The translations under genes were made by a program, and so were the position numbers. A stretch of 64,000 nucleotides of DNA. Origin: Lamellibrachia satsuma. Its lineage: Eukaryota; Annelida; Polychaeta; Sabellida; Siboglinidae. The stretch spans positions 19,547,000-19,610,999 of the forward strand of contig BSQZ01000001.1 of the NCBI GenBank assembly GCA_033239005.1. The letters are read 5' to 3'. Below are positions 33,069-48,277 of the stretch, piece after piece; the first letter of the stretch is position 1; each line of letters opens with the position of its first letter. The notes under the pieces are model-generated. The model was not told where the DNA came from. It searched no databases and saw only the letters and a list, made by a program, of their open reading frames with translations.

Positions 33069-35664
33069 GTGTCTCAAGCAGAACAAGAGGCCATTAGCAC
33101 AGATAAACCAATATCAAATCATCCGAAAAACATCTCTGAAAAAGGTTATAGATGCGTATGTTTAAATGCAAGGAGCATAGTAAATAAGAAAAACGAATTA
33201 AACATTATGGTAGAAGATATTGACCCTCACATAATTGGTATAACTGAATCATGGGCCAACATAGATATAACAGATGCTGAATTAGGACTGACAGGATATG
33301 TAATGTTTAGGAAAGATCGAATAGGAAGAAGGGGCGGGGGAGTTATTTTGTATGTTAAAGAATCTATTCAGGCTTATGAAATAAAACTAGAAAGGGAAGC
33401 AGATTGCGATGAAGCTGTTTGGTGCAAAATTGTTTCAGGAAATTCAAAATTAACTATTGGATTAGTTTACCGAAGTCCAAAAATAAACGAAGAGGACAAC
33501 ACAAAAAACGCTATAAAGGAAGTTAGTAAAGGGGAATGTATCATAATGGGAGATTTTAACCATGGACACATATAATGCAATTCTCTAGAGAGCACAGGGA
33601 TTGAGGACCAACAATTTCTATTTTTAATCCAGGATAGCTTTCTTACTCAGCACGTACTAGAACCAACTAGGGGAGAAAATGTATTAGATATAGTTTTGTC
33701 ATCACAAAAAGAATTAGTGGACAATGTAAAAATATTTGAACCATTAGGTAATAGTAACCATAATCAAATACATTTTGACATCAATGTAAAATCAGAAAGT
33801 AAAAATAAGAAAACGTACAAGAGAAACTTCCACAAAGGTAACTACAAAGATATGAGAAAATACTTAGCAAAGCTAGATTGGAATAACATGCTGATGAATA
33901 AGACCGCAATTGAATGTTGGAATATTCTAAAATATGAAATTGAGAGTATCATCGATAAATTTGTTCCCTTCCAAAAACAAGGAAGGTGTAGAAAGAAACA
34001 CTTGTCAAAAGAGGCTATTAGAAAAATAATGCTAAAACAAACTATGTGGAGGGTTTATAGGCGTACCAGAAAGGAAGAAGACTATGCAAAATACAAAGAG
34101 GCACTTAATGCAGCTACAACTGAAATCAGACAATCTAAAAGAAGTTATGAGCAAAAACTAGCATGTAACATAAAAAATGACAGCAAGAGTTTTTATGCAT
34201 ATGTCAGGAGTAAACAAAACGTACAAGACAAGGTTGGACCTCTAGAAGACAGTGCTGGAAATATAATATAAATCTGATTATTTAGGTCCGTTAATTGTAA
34301 CTCCAGAATTGGTAGCTAAGAAAATAAAGGCAATGAAGGATAACAAATCACCGGGAGTGGATGGGATTCCTCCAAAATTACTAATGGAAACAGTAGAACA
34401 AATCAGTATACCACTTACAAAGTATTCAACTTGTCATTAAAAGAGGGAGTTGTTCCGTTTGAATGGAAAGAAGCAAACATCATACCATTATTTAAAAAGG
34501 GTTCGAGAAATAAGTCAGAGAATTACAGACCAGTGAGTTTTTTGGAAGAAATCACTAAGTGAATAGATGTGGGATCGCCAGTAGATATTATCTACTTAGA
34601 TTTTCAGAAAGCTTTTGACAAAGTGCCACATCAAAGATTACTACTTAAATTAAAAGCCCATGGTATCGGGGATAACATAACTGACTGGATAGAACAATGG
34701 CTGACTGACAGAAGACAATGAGTTGTAGTAGAAGGAGAAGTTTTAAATTGGAAATCGGTTTTGAGTGGGGTACCTCAAGGATCAGTATTAGGACCTATAT
34801 TATTCTTAATTTATATCAATGACTTGGACGACAGTATAACAAGTAACATACTGAAATTTGCGGATGACACAAAACTGTTTAGAAAGGTTAATACTGATGG
34901 TGATAAACAACATTTACAAAACGATCTAGACAGATTAGTGAAATGGTCTGAGAAATGGCAGATGCTGTTCAATTTTGGGAAATGTAAATGCCTACATACA
35001 GGACATGGGAACTTGAAAGTAAACTATAAAATGGGAGATACTGCTCTGGGTACTACTGTAAAAGAAAAGGACTTAGGAGTTACAATAAGCGCTGATATGA
35101 AAGTTTCAGAGCAGTGTGGTATTGCAGCTTCAAAGGGTAATCAAATTCTTGGATTGATTAGAAGAAACATAACATACAAGGAAAAAAATTATTTATACCT
35201 CTTTATAAAGCAATAGTAAGACCTCATTTAGAATACTGTATACAAGCATGGAGACCATATCGTAAGAAGGATATAGATACGCTTGAACGCATACAAAGGA
35301 GAGCAACTAAAATGATTCCAGAACTTAGAGACCTTAGTTATGAAGAACGCCTGAAAGAATGTGGTTTAACAATTCTAGAGACAAGGAGGTTAAGAGGAGA
35401 TCAGGTTGAAGTTTTAAGATATTGAATGGGTATGAAAATGTTGATAGAAATATGTTTTTCTCACTCAAGAAGGATAGCAGAACTAGAGGACATGAGGTAA
35501 AATTAGTAAAGGATCAATGTAGATTGGACATCAGGAAGCACTCGTTCTCACAGAGGACAATAAATGAATGGAACAAATTGTCTACAGATTGTGTAACTGC
35601 TAGCAGCGTGAATATGTTTAAAAACAAGGTTGACACATATCTCAGGAGGGCGGGTTATAAGTAG
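33069..35664 (+). pseudogene. CR1 ORF2 (endonuclease/reverse transcriptase), broken
   Basis: Starts MSQAEQEAISTDK and reads through the endonuclease motifs up to GDFNHGHI, then stops (TAA). It resumes with [12 protein letters not shown], keeps [12 protein letters not shown] and, after two deletions, [23 protein letters not shown] and the catalytic FADD in LKFADDTKLF, and ends RRAGYK-stop. The FADD motif is intact here but frameshifted away in copy B. Confidence 0.92.
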
Positions 35665-35765
35665 ATGAACATTGTTGAACTCTCGATAAGCCAATGGCTT
35701 CCTTGTCCACTTGCCATCTGGGCCTTTGGCTTGGATGGCAAATCTTGTTGTTAAATGTTAAAGAA

Positions 35766-38849
<3,084 letters not shown>

Positions 38850-38916
38850 GCATTCCTGAATTCCCGTTTATACAATTTCTAAACGTAAACCTCCAACTGC
38901 AATAAATATTATCAGT

Positions 38917-39685
38917 CTTAGACAGGTTGGTAAGATTAGAAAACAAAATGAACAATGTTGAGGGCAATATCTCCGTCTGCAGAGCAGAGCATATGGACAC
39001 TAGACAAAAAGTAGATGACGTACTTAACGAGGTATAGAAACATGGCACATTACTGCAGAAACAAGAAAGGCAGACAAAATACGCAGATGCTGTCCAGTTG
39101 AACAGAGACAATATTAATCTAACTGTCAGAGCCAGTCTACCTGTGGCATGTCCTGTCCAACATGCCCCAGAGGAAGTACGGCCTCCTAGAAATCGGGTTA
39201 CCGGTACAACAAATGCAATGACCACTCAGAAAGTGGCATACCACGTACAACAAGCCCCGCCTAAACCTAAGTCCTGTGATGGGAACAATGGACAGAAATG
39301 GACAGTGGTAGAAAAGAAAAAGAGAAACATTGTGTTTGGCACTGGTTGTGGCAGTGATCGTGTACAGAGGGCACCACCTCCTAGTAGAGATCTAGTAATA
39401 GAAAGGGTGTCAAAGGTAACAAAAGAGATTGATCTCAAAGATCACATTAAATCTAAAGGTGTGTGTGTTCGCTCATTGTCTCTTATGTCACACATTGATG
39501 CCAAGCATCAGACATTTAAACTAGAAATATCTAAAGATGATCTCACGAAGGTTTATAATCCTGACTTTTGGCCATGTGGCATCAACATTAGAAGATATTT
39601 CCCGCCCAAGGGAGCTGACAAACGAACTGGCAGTACACTGAGCAATGGTGAAACTGGTGTGAATTCAAGTCAAAATGAAACATAA
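38917..39685 (+). pseudogene. LINE ORF1 protein, one stop
   Basis: The frame from about 38917 starts with a coiled-coil-like stretch (DRLVRLENKMNNVEGNI), has one nonsense codon near 39036 and continues from 39098 as 195 residues. The C-terminal block VIERVSKVTKEIDLKDHIKS to CGINIRRYFPPK resembles the RRM-like C-terminal domain of Jockey-group ORF1 proteins, which bind RNA. Confidence 0.6.
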
Positions 39686-39687
39686 AC

Positions 39688-42600
39688 ATGATTGACAATA
39701 AAAAGAAACTCAAGTTTGGCTCTTACAACTGTAACCATTTTGGTGTTGACAAGTATGTTATTATGCAAACCTTGCTGGTGGAGTGTCATTTTTTGTTGAT
39801 ATAAGAACATTGTATGTATAAGACACAATTTATACAAAGATTGAACTCATTTAGTCCAAACAGTGTATGCCTTGTATCCAGCTCAATGGATGAGAGTGTG
39901 CCATTAATAGGCAGACCCTATGGGGGCTGTTCAATCATTTGGTCATCCAATATTAGATGTGAAGTGGATACAATAGAGTGCATATCTAAGAGGCTGTGTG
40001 CTGTGAAAGTGACAGTAGATGGTATCGAGTTTGTATTGTTTAACATGTATATGCCATGTGACAAGGGTTATGCAAATCATGATTTTTTTTAATATATAGA
40101 CGTTCTTAATGACATGAGTGATATTTGTAACAAAACTGCATCACAATATTTTGTATTGGGTGGTGACTTCAACACAGAATTAACAAGGGATACTCCCCAG
40201 ACAAGAGCTCTGCATTCATTTGTTAATAATGAACAAATGTTTTTATGTATTGATGCCGAATGTTCTAATATACCATATACATACTGTTCAAAGAGCAATG
40301 GCTGCAAGTCAACAATAGACCATTTTATGGTAACACAGAACTTGCGTGAATCAATTATCAAATATGAATCAGTGTTTATGAACAGTGATTTTTCTGATCA
40401 TGTTCCAATATGTCTTGAAATGCAAATAGATGTGTCATATCATGAATCATTTGAACGTAAATGTAAAACGAATGTAGCTTGGCATAAATGTACAGAGGTC
40501 CACATTCAGAATTACAAACGTGAGATTGCTATCATGTATTGATTTTAATCATGATGCTGTTAGTTATGTTGATTACCAATGTAAAATGCACACAGGTTTT
40601 TTCTCTGATTTGTATAATACTGTTGTAAATAGTTGCATTGTTGCCTCAGATATGTGTTTGCCAAAGACGGGTGCCAAGAAAGGGAGCAGCAAGGTGATAC
40701 CTGGTTGGAACGAACATGTACAGGCTCAACAAGATACTTCCTTGTTCTGGCATGATATTTGGGTGCAGTGTGGTAGGCCACATAATGGTGAAGTAGCCGA
40801 TATCAGGAGGCGTACTCGATCCAGGTATCACTACGCTGTGAGATATGTAATAAAGGAAGTAACAAGGATAAAAAGCAATAGAATGGCTGAAGCTATTAGT
40901 GAAGGTAATGATCATAACTTATGGAAAGAGGTGCACAGTTTAAAAAAATCTTGTCATTTTCTGCCTAATGTTATTGATGGTCATATAGGGTCAGAAGATA
41001 TTGCTGATTTATTTTCCTCAAAGTTTGAACAATTGTACAATTCTGTTGGATTTGACGAAGATCACATGCACTTATTAAAAAGTAGAGTTGACAATCTTGT
41101 TAGTAATATGTGTATGCATGAAAATTATGATAATGATGGTCACAAATGCCATCAGCAGCATGGTATTAATGTTGATGATCTCAAGAAATGTGTAAATTGC
41201 ATGAAACATGATAAAAAAGAAGAAAATGGCATATTTTCTAACCATATTATATATGGTACTGAAAAACTGTTTAAAGCATTAACCTTGCTCTACAATGGCA
41301 TGCTTATTCATGGTGTATCCCCAAGTGAGTTACTGCAAGGTACTATGGTGCCACTTCAGAAAGATAAAAGAAAAGCGCATCATAGCTCTGATAACTATAG
41401 AGCGTTGACCTTAGGCAGCATCATTGGTAAACTTTATGATGCTATTATTATCAAACAACAAACTGGAGTTTTTGACACATCTGATTTACAATTTGGGTTT
41501 AAAGATGGCTTATCTACAACAATGTGTACTTTTATGGTAAAAGAAACTATTTCATATTATGTAAATAATGGTAGTACTGTACATGTTTTATTACTTGATG
41601 CTTCTAAAGCATTCGATAGAGTAAATTATTGTATGTTGTTTCAAAAATTAATTGATAAGGGTATGTGCCCATTAGTTGTAAGACTTTTACTTCACATGTA
41701 CACACACCAGAAATTACAAGTTAGATGGAATGACGTAATATCAAACCAACTCAGTGTGAAGAATGGAGTTCTCCAAGGAGGTGTTATGTCTCCACTTCTA
41801 TTTGGAGTATACATGGATGGGCTGTTGGAAGAATTAAAAGACCTTGGTATTGGCTGTTATATTGGGCAACATCTCTGTGGAGCAGCAGGATATGCAGATG
41901 ACATTATATTACTATGTCCTACTAGTTCTGGGTTGTGAAAAATGATTGAGGTGTGTGACAAATATGCCAAACTACATGATGTGTTGTTTAATGGATCAAA
42001 AAGCAAATTATTGGTGTACAACAAGAAGGATGCTGATCCGCATTTTGAAATCAATGGTACAGATGTATCTACATGTGAGAAAACTATACATCTTGGAAAT
42101 GTACTTAGCACAACCGATAAGTATGAAATGGTGTTTGATGGTATCAAGAAATTTAACTGTAATGTAAATAGATTTATGTCTGAGTTTGGTTCACTTCAAG
42201 CTGTTGTCAAAAACAAATTGTTTCATCAGTATTGTTGTGCATTGTGCGGATCTCAACTATGGCCACTGTGGTATGACAGTGTTAACAAGATGTGCATACA
42301 GTGGCGTAATGCATTGCGTAAAGTATGGAAGCTATGTGCTTCCCACAGAGATTTAGTACCATTAATTGCTGAATGTGTACCTTTAGATGTGGCTTTGGTC
42401 TTTAGGTTTATAAAGTTTTACAGAACAGTAGCCTTGTCAGATAACATGATTGTTAATTATATTGCAAATACAATGACATTTGCTTATAGGTCAACTATGG
42501 GCCAGAATGTAAGACACATTATGTCCAAATATAACATGACCCACCCTGAACTGTTGTATATGCCTATGAGTGCTATTATGCATAAATGTAAAGAAATGTG
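39688..42600 (+). pseudogene. LINE ORF2 (endonuclease and reverse transcriptase), broken
   Basis: Endonuclease parts are LKFGSYNCNHFG, LGGDFNTEL, STIDHFMV and SDHVPI. Reverse-transcriptase parts are SDNYRALTLGSIIGKLYD, LLDASKAFDRVNY, LQGGVMSPLLFGVY and GYADDIILL. Stops or shifts occur near 39799 (LLI-stop where a CAA is expected), 40090, 40543 and 41936. The open piece 40520-41935 (472 residues) carries all palm motifs intact. Confidence 0.88.
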
Positions 42601-43194
42601 AAATAGCAATGTCAATGTCACATACTATGACAATGCAAACATGATTTGTGAATTGGTTGAAATGAAAGATTGTAACAATGACACTGTCTTTAATAAGGAA
42701 GAATGTAATGCTGTGATTTCATATCTCAGCACAATATAATTTGTTCTCTAGCTGCTATTTCTAACTTACACTTTGTTTAATACGTACATGTTTGTGGATC
42801 TTGAGTCCGAATAAAGATGATAATAATAATTAAAACATTAAGTGTACTATTGTTACTTTATATGTAATTTGAGATTGACAAGAGAATTGAGGCATTTTAG
42901 TTACACAAAGCATCACTTCTAGCTCCCTACGACTTAGCCAATGAAAATCGCCGTACTTTAAAAGATTGTCAAACTGTGTTATTATCACGGAAAGACCAGA
43001 TAGCTGGAGATGATCAGTCGATGGCGAAACAAAGAAGTTTGGAACCACTTGAAAAGAAATGAAGAGAAATGAAGCAAATCAGCCAAAACCATAATAAATG
43101 TGTTGTTTGGACCCTATTCTCTATCGGAGTGACGGACATAAGTACACAAACTATTATTACAACACAATTGAATGAATATTTATAAATAATAATA

Positions 43195-44085
43195 AAAAAA
43201 ATTATTAAATAAAAAAATTATTAAATAAAAAAAATTAGATTAGAACCAGATCATCGAAGCTGTCTGGGCTGTCTTGCATGAGTGAACGGTGAATGTAAAT
43301 ATGCTGGTTGCTTGGATAAAAGTGTTTGATAGGTAACTGTAAATATCTTAAAAATAAGGCGATATCGGCAGGGAGCCAATGCAATGATTTAAACCTTGAA
43401 GTTTCAAGATGTCCTTGAGAGCAATATTACGATAAAGGGAATTGCAACAGTCAAGTATACTGCTAACAAGAGCAGTCGCAATAGTTTTGGCGACAGCAAA
43501 ATATTTATACCAGCGAATACGACGACGGTCACGAATGTTATAAAAACAGCAACGGCAAGTTTGTGAATTATGCTGTCTAAGATTAACATTATTGTCAAAG
43601 GTGACCCCTAAATTCCGTGCTGAGATAGCCGGGGTGAAATTCTGGATCAGCATAGGTGTCGGGATAAAACCATCACGTTTACCACGCTCGCTTTGTGTGC
43701 CAACATTAAGAAACTAGTTCTATTTACATTTAACTTTAATTTGCTGTCAGTCATCCAGTGGAATACCTTCTGGAGACAATCCCTGAGTTGGTTTAAGGAA
43801 CAATTTGTATCAGGGGTAGCCAAGGAAAAGTAAATCTGTTATCATCTGCATATATGTGGTTGTCCAAGTTGTGTGTTTCAATAACTGAGCTTAGTGGAGT
43901 AATGTAAAGAGAAAAAACTAATGGTCCAAGAACAGAACCCCGAGGAACACCACATGAAGTAGGTAGGGCCGCAGATAAGCAGTTAACTATCTTCAACTCT
44001 TTAGTATCTGGTAGTTAAGTAAGATGAAAACCAGCTCAGGGCTGTGCCAGATATGCCAGTATTAAAAGCGGCATATAAAATTACA
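43195..44085 (-). mobile_element. 5'-truncated LINE fragment (L2/CR1-group-like)
   Basis: On the - strand the order is [35 protein letters not shown], a YADD variant ([10 protein letters not shown]), then ISARNLGVTFDNNVNL and a C-terminal part with ALVSSILDCCNSLYRNI. Frameshifts separate the pieces. The 3' end runs into a repeated TTTTTTATTTAATAA tail around 43195-43235. Confidence 0.82.
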
Positions 44086-44440
44086 ATTACATTCAACAGT
44101 GAAATAAAGCGAAACAAGAGTCACGGCTTTGTGGCTATGCACCTAAAAACATAATAAAAACTAACCCTTTGGAAATAAATCAAGCATATCACGCCAGAAT
44201 GTGTTCTAAAAGTTGGAGATTCCGGTCAATTTTTCCCCGGTTGACTGAGCTGACTGAACCAACGCAAAGTCTCAAACAAACGTTCTATTTTGACAGAAAG
44301 AGGACTAGTTTAGTAAACAAATGACAAAATATGTTACATGAATTGAACTTGGGCGCAAACAGCATGGCCATATCCTGTTGGCAAGTCTGGGAATAGGGGT
44401 TTACAGATATATTTTCATTTTGCGAGTGAATATTGCCAGA

Positions 44441-44528
44441 CTATGACACTCATGACGTAGGGTTATCCAACAGTCTGGCACAACCTATGACACTCGTGAC
44501 GTAGGGTTATCCAACAGTATGGCACAAC
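44441..44528. repeat. 44-bp direct duplication
   Basis: Two copies of a 44-bp unit beginning CTATGACACTCATGACGTAG, differing at two positions. Confidence 0.93.
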
Positions 44529-44767
44529 CTATGAAATTAAGCTGCAGTGTATTCAACAAGGTTTTCCTAGTAAACCATTGCCGTGATATTGTTAACTGTA
44601 GTTGACTTTGACTTTGATCATGACTTTGGTTTCCCTTTAATTACATTTACAAAGCTAATTCAGTTTGGTTAATTTATCAACATTGTTTATGTCTTTATTT
44701 ATGTCAAACATATTGTGTTATATACAAATATACGGCAGTTACACGTTCTAGGTTAAGTTGCTGCACA

Positions 44768-45022
44768 TGTACTTGGGGCGTGGTGGCGTAGCGGTTAGAA
44801 CGTCGGGTTCTAAATCGAGAGACCCCGGGTTCAAATCTTCTTGCTGCCCTATAGAAGCTTTGGCAATTTCGTTCATACCACGTTGCCACAGTTCACTCAG
44901 TGTGTACCTGCATACAGGCGGAGGTGGACAGCTGAACAAACAGTCTTCGTGCAGTAATTGCAGCGTGTCCGAATACTTCCCAGAGAAGTCGAGATGGCGT
45001 TGAAATAATAATATATTCGATA
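44768..45022 (+). mobile_element. tRNA-derived SINE, copy 1
   Basis: The tRNA-like head (about 44772-44845) has an A-box-like GTAGCGGTTAGAAC and a B-box GGTTCAAATC. It is followed by a body with AGAAGCTTTGGCAATTTCGT and CAGTTCACTCAGTGTGTACC, and a tail GTTGAAATAATAATA. The body block GGCAATTTCGTTCA recurs in the SINE at 63886. Confidence 0.82.
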
Positions 45023-47359
45023 AAACAACCACAGTTAGTACCAACCAAGAAATCGATTAGCTTTATATAGTTAGCTTTCTGTACCTAATATAACTTGCTC
45101 GTGTGCATTGGGTTGAGGCCGGGGACCATATACCCTGGAGTAATCTTAGACTGTTCCTGGTTGCCCCCAAGGATGTAGGTTTAGGGTGTTCGCATGAACC
45201 CCCTTTCTGCGAAACTTTTTTGGAAACGACAGTCCAGGTTCTAATCCATTGCACCGATACACATCCACACTGTATATATTTTTACAGACATATATCCCCG
45301 TAAACAACACTTGAAATAGCAATTACCCCCAGTATTTTAACCATCCGTTAAGCACGAATTGTAAGAAACACAATCTTGCTATCGAATTATACCCCGATTA
45401 CACGGTGCTATACGATCGCTATCCGTTACGTTACAAAGTTATATTTATACGACGCTATTAGAGATCGGGATTACGATCGCGATTCCACATAATTTATATT
45501 TTTAATGTGGTTCATTAAATGGGTCGGTCAGGATGTTAGAAGAGCACTCACTCACTCACTCACTCACTCACTCACTCACTCACTCACTCACTCACTCACT
45601 CACTCACTCACTCACTCACTCGCATGCTCCTTAGCTATGAGCGAAACAGAAAATTGCGTTTCACTAAGAATAAATCATAAAACACTAATAGAAACGCACT
45701 TACAACACAATTACACTTATAAACGCTCCTTATTAACGAACAGGTTTGACCGCTCATGAAGCAAAACATAATATTCATCATGAACTAGCTATTATCTTGA
45801 CTTCACTTTTACGCAGTGATCCGTTGGCAAGTCGTTACGTGCGCTGTATTACGGCATCGCAAAGGTCTAGGTTCTCGAAACGTTTGCTATTAAATTTGTG
45901 CCCAAATTGTAGGCTTATCTAACTAAATTGCACACCCGTAATCCTTTTTACAGTGGTGTTCATTTCAATGCGGCATGTGGACGACTATTTTTTCTCCACG
46001 CAGAGAACATAAATTGGTAAAAATTCTACCGACACAATTGTGTCCACAAATTGGCTTCCCTAAACGGTCTCGTAAAGGTGTTTACACGACCGATGTTCGG
46101 ATCGCGATTCAACGCGACAATGTGTTGGCCGGTCAATTGGCGATTAGTCGCTCGTGTAAACCGATCTTAATGCTAGCTAATTGGGGTATTTGAGTTTGCA
46201 AGCATTTGCATTTATCTTAAAAAAAAACAATCACAGTGACCCTTATTACTTCGGCTATGTTAAACCAGATTTAACATTATTTTTATTGCATGTACAGTGA
46301 GGTATAACATTATAGCAAAATAACATAAACAACACATGTTTCAATATAAAAATCCACCTAAAGAACGTCATACTTGTACAATTTCGTTTGCACATACTAG
46401 AAAGTAAGGTTTCACTATCAATTCAAGTACACGCGATTTAGTGTTCTTACACCACACATGTCTGCGAACATCTCTCACTGTTGTATGACGAAAACGAGAC
46501 GTCCCTACACAGGAGTATGCCCAATTAAAGATACAGTGTACACAGTTTTTTAATTGTAAAATCATATTACATAATATATGCTAGGCCGTAAATGTTGTGC
46601 TTGTTTTTTTCAACTGTATCTCTTTAATTTGAGTATCATGTTTCCATTGCATACTGAACAGCAAGGTCGATATTCGTAAACGTATAACGGTAAAATATTA
46701 TATTGAAATTACTGTTCATTAAATACATTTGACCAAGATGCTATAATCGATATAGTTTATAATATGTAACATGATTTTACGATGAAACGATCAGGCTGTA
46801 CCTTTAAGACCTAAATACGCATTTCAGGAGTATTTTTTAAATTATTGTAGGCCTAGTCGTGGTCACGATAACAGGTGTCGCGAGTAGTTCCGTGTGTCAA
46901 GGCTGTCAACATGCCAAGTCATCAGTGACATAATTGCGTCTTGCGTGCATGACACTACTCCAACTTGTTGTTGATATTACGTACAACGTCACAAGCCGGT
47001 GACGTCACAGGCAGATGACGTGACATACAAGTGGTCATTGACTTTTTTTTCAGCGAATCGGTTATAACATGTCAGTTTTTAATATAGTGTATGCGAAGTT
47101 CGATTCTTATGGTGGATAACGTCATTCGGTTTTGATGGTGGCCAACGTTATTCGGTTCTGATAGCAGATAATTCTACTCGAGCCGTAACCTGGCGCATAT
47201 TTTATGGCGGATAGCGTCAAACGACTATGACGTAACACCATTTGTTCTTGACGGCGGATGTTGTGTGTAGTATTCGTGGCATAACATCACACAATTCTGG
47301 CGCGTAATATCGCACGAGTGACGTCATCGAAATCGCTCAAAACCTAGTAGCGTGTAAAG
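45023..47359. other. Unassigned AT-rich stretch with CACT repeat and CRE cluster
   Basis: No supported gene. A pure CACT tetranucleotide tract lies at 45545-45620. From about 46980 the sequence holds TGACGTCA palindromes at 47000 and 47319 and many TGACGT/ATGACG half sites, next to the GC-rich island that starts near 47380. Confidence 0.6.
45545..45620. repeat. (CACT)n microsatellite
   Basis: About 19 perfect CACT units; it accounts for the Thr-His-Ser-Leu open frame. Confidence 0.97.
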
Positions 47360-47378
47360 TCACTGGAGTCTGACGTCA
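47000..47378. promoter_or_regulatory. Cluster of perfect CRE palindromes TGACGTCA
   Basis: TGACGTCA occurs at 47000-47007, 47319-47326 and 47371-47378 within 380 bp, with further TGACGTGA and TGACGTCAC-like half sites. The palindrome binds CREB/ATF bZIP dimers in animals. The cluster lies at the 3' edge of the proline-rich - strand frame; function here is inference. Confidence 0.5.
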
Positions 47379-47734
47379 TACCGGAAGTGAACGCGTCGTC
47401 GAGTGTCCGTCACTTCCTCGCTGTCTTCCGGTTGGGACAACTCAGTGGAGCGTCTGCGTTCTTCCTGAAACCCTTGCAACACCTCCATGAACGTCTGAGA
47501 ACCGGTGCGAGGGAAGGGGATTCTGGTAACCGGCGCCACCTCGGTCAATGTCAGTTCCCTCTTACGTCGGTCCGGGGCGAGAGAAACCCCGGCAACCGAG
47601 TGTCTACGCTCCCTTACCAATATTGACTGCAGCGGCTGTTTCGGTTGGCCGCCATTACAGGCGGAGCGCCGCCTGTTGGCGTTGAACTTATCCGCCACAT
47701 TCGTCCAGCGTGACCGAGCGGACGTCGGCGATGA

Positions 47735-47768
<34 letters not shown>

Positions 47769-48277
47769 GACCGGCCGGCCGGACTTCTCCTTCCGCTGAT
47801 GTCCGCGCTCCTCACGTCGTCTCTCGGAGAGCGACGGGCGAGGTCTGTGCCTATGCCAGACCCGGCGGTTAGCGTGTCTTTCGCCGTCACGAGTCGTGCG
47901 CTGTTGCTCCTGGCCACAGCCCGGACGGCGCACGCGGCCGATGCCGAATCTCCTCCGTTCAGGCGTTGGCCGTAGTCCGCCGATTGCACCCGGTAGCGCT
48001 GGCGCTTCGTTGCCCAGTTCATCGGCAACGTGCTGGTCGGCAGGAAACTACAACGCGTCAATACTGCTTGCCTTGTGCTGCGCCGTGCTGCCCTGTTCTG
48101 TGGCACTCCTGTCTGTACGTAGCGTCCATCTGCGCCAGTATCGTCGTCTTGCAATGTATTTACTGGATTCTGCAGCTCGCTGTCCCAACTATGACCATTC
48201 ACAACGCGAAAACACCTGTCCGCTGACGAAAACAGTCCCGTGGAATCAACCTGTTGACTCGGTCGATTACATCGCAT
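47360..48277 (-). CDS. Unidentified proline-rich protein, probable exon(s) in a GC-rich island
   Basis: A 305-codon - strand frame in a GC-rich island surrounded by AT-rich DNA. It has a run of ten prolines (from GCGGCGG repeats at 47738-47764), basic motifs RRHS and RRRST that fit AGC-kinase sites, and a charged C-terminal region (VLQGFQEERRRSTELSQ). No family is recognised. The true exon may begin at an internal acceptor (for example before 48040, CTGCCGACCAG) and end at a donor GTATGA near 47377 rather than at the stop. No signal peptide or membrane segment is seen. Confidence 0.5.

Larger units (their letters stand above)
31590..35765 (+). mobile_element. CR1-type LINE, copy C (near full length, ORF1 intact)
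   Basis: The copy has a GC-rich leader (about 31590-31825), an intact ORF1 (31826-33043), a 25-base spacer with a G run, then ORF2 from 33069 to 35664, and the CR1 3' tail (GGACTCTCGATAAGCC-like block and CTTGTTGTTAAATG). ORF2 is broken by a TAA at about 33573, a deletion of about 115 bp at 34269, a second deletion of about 137 bp near 34538 and further frameshifts. The 5' boundary is a guess. Copies B and C are very similar in shared parts, so this family was active recently relative to copy A. Confidence 0.93.
38850..42835 (+). mobile_element. Second LINE family, Jockey/I-group-like, near full length
   Basis: The copy has an ORF1-like frame (38917-39685), ORF2 with endonuclease and reverse transcriptase (39688-42600), then a tail ending AATAAAGATGATAATAATAAT. 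It differs clearly from the CR1 copies in motif wording (GYADDIILL instead of FADD, LQGGVMSPLLFGVYMD). Several stops and one frameshift show it is inactive. The clade is uncertain; Nimb-like or another Jockey-group family is possible. Confidence 0.88.
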
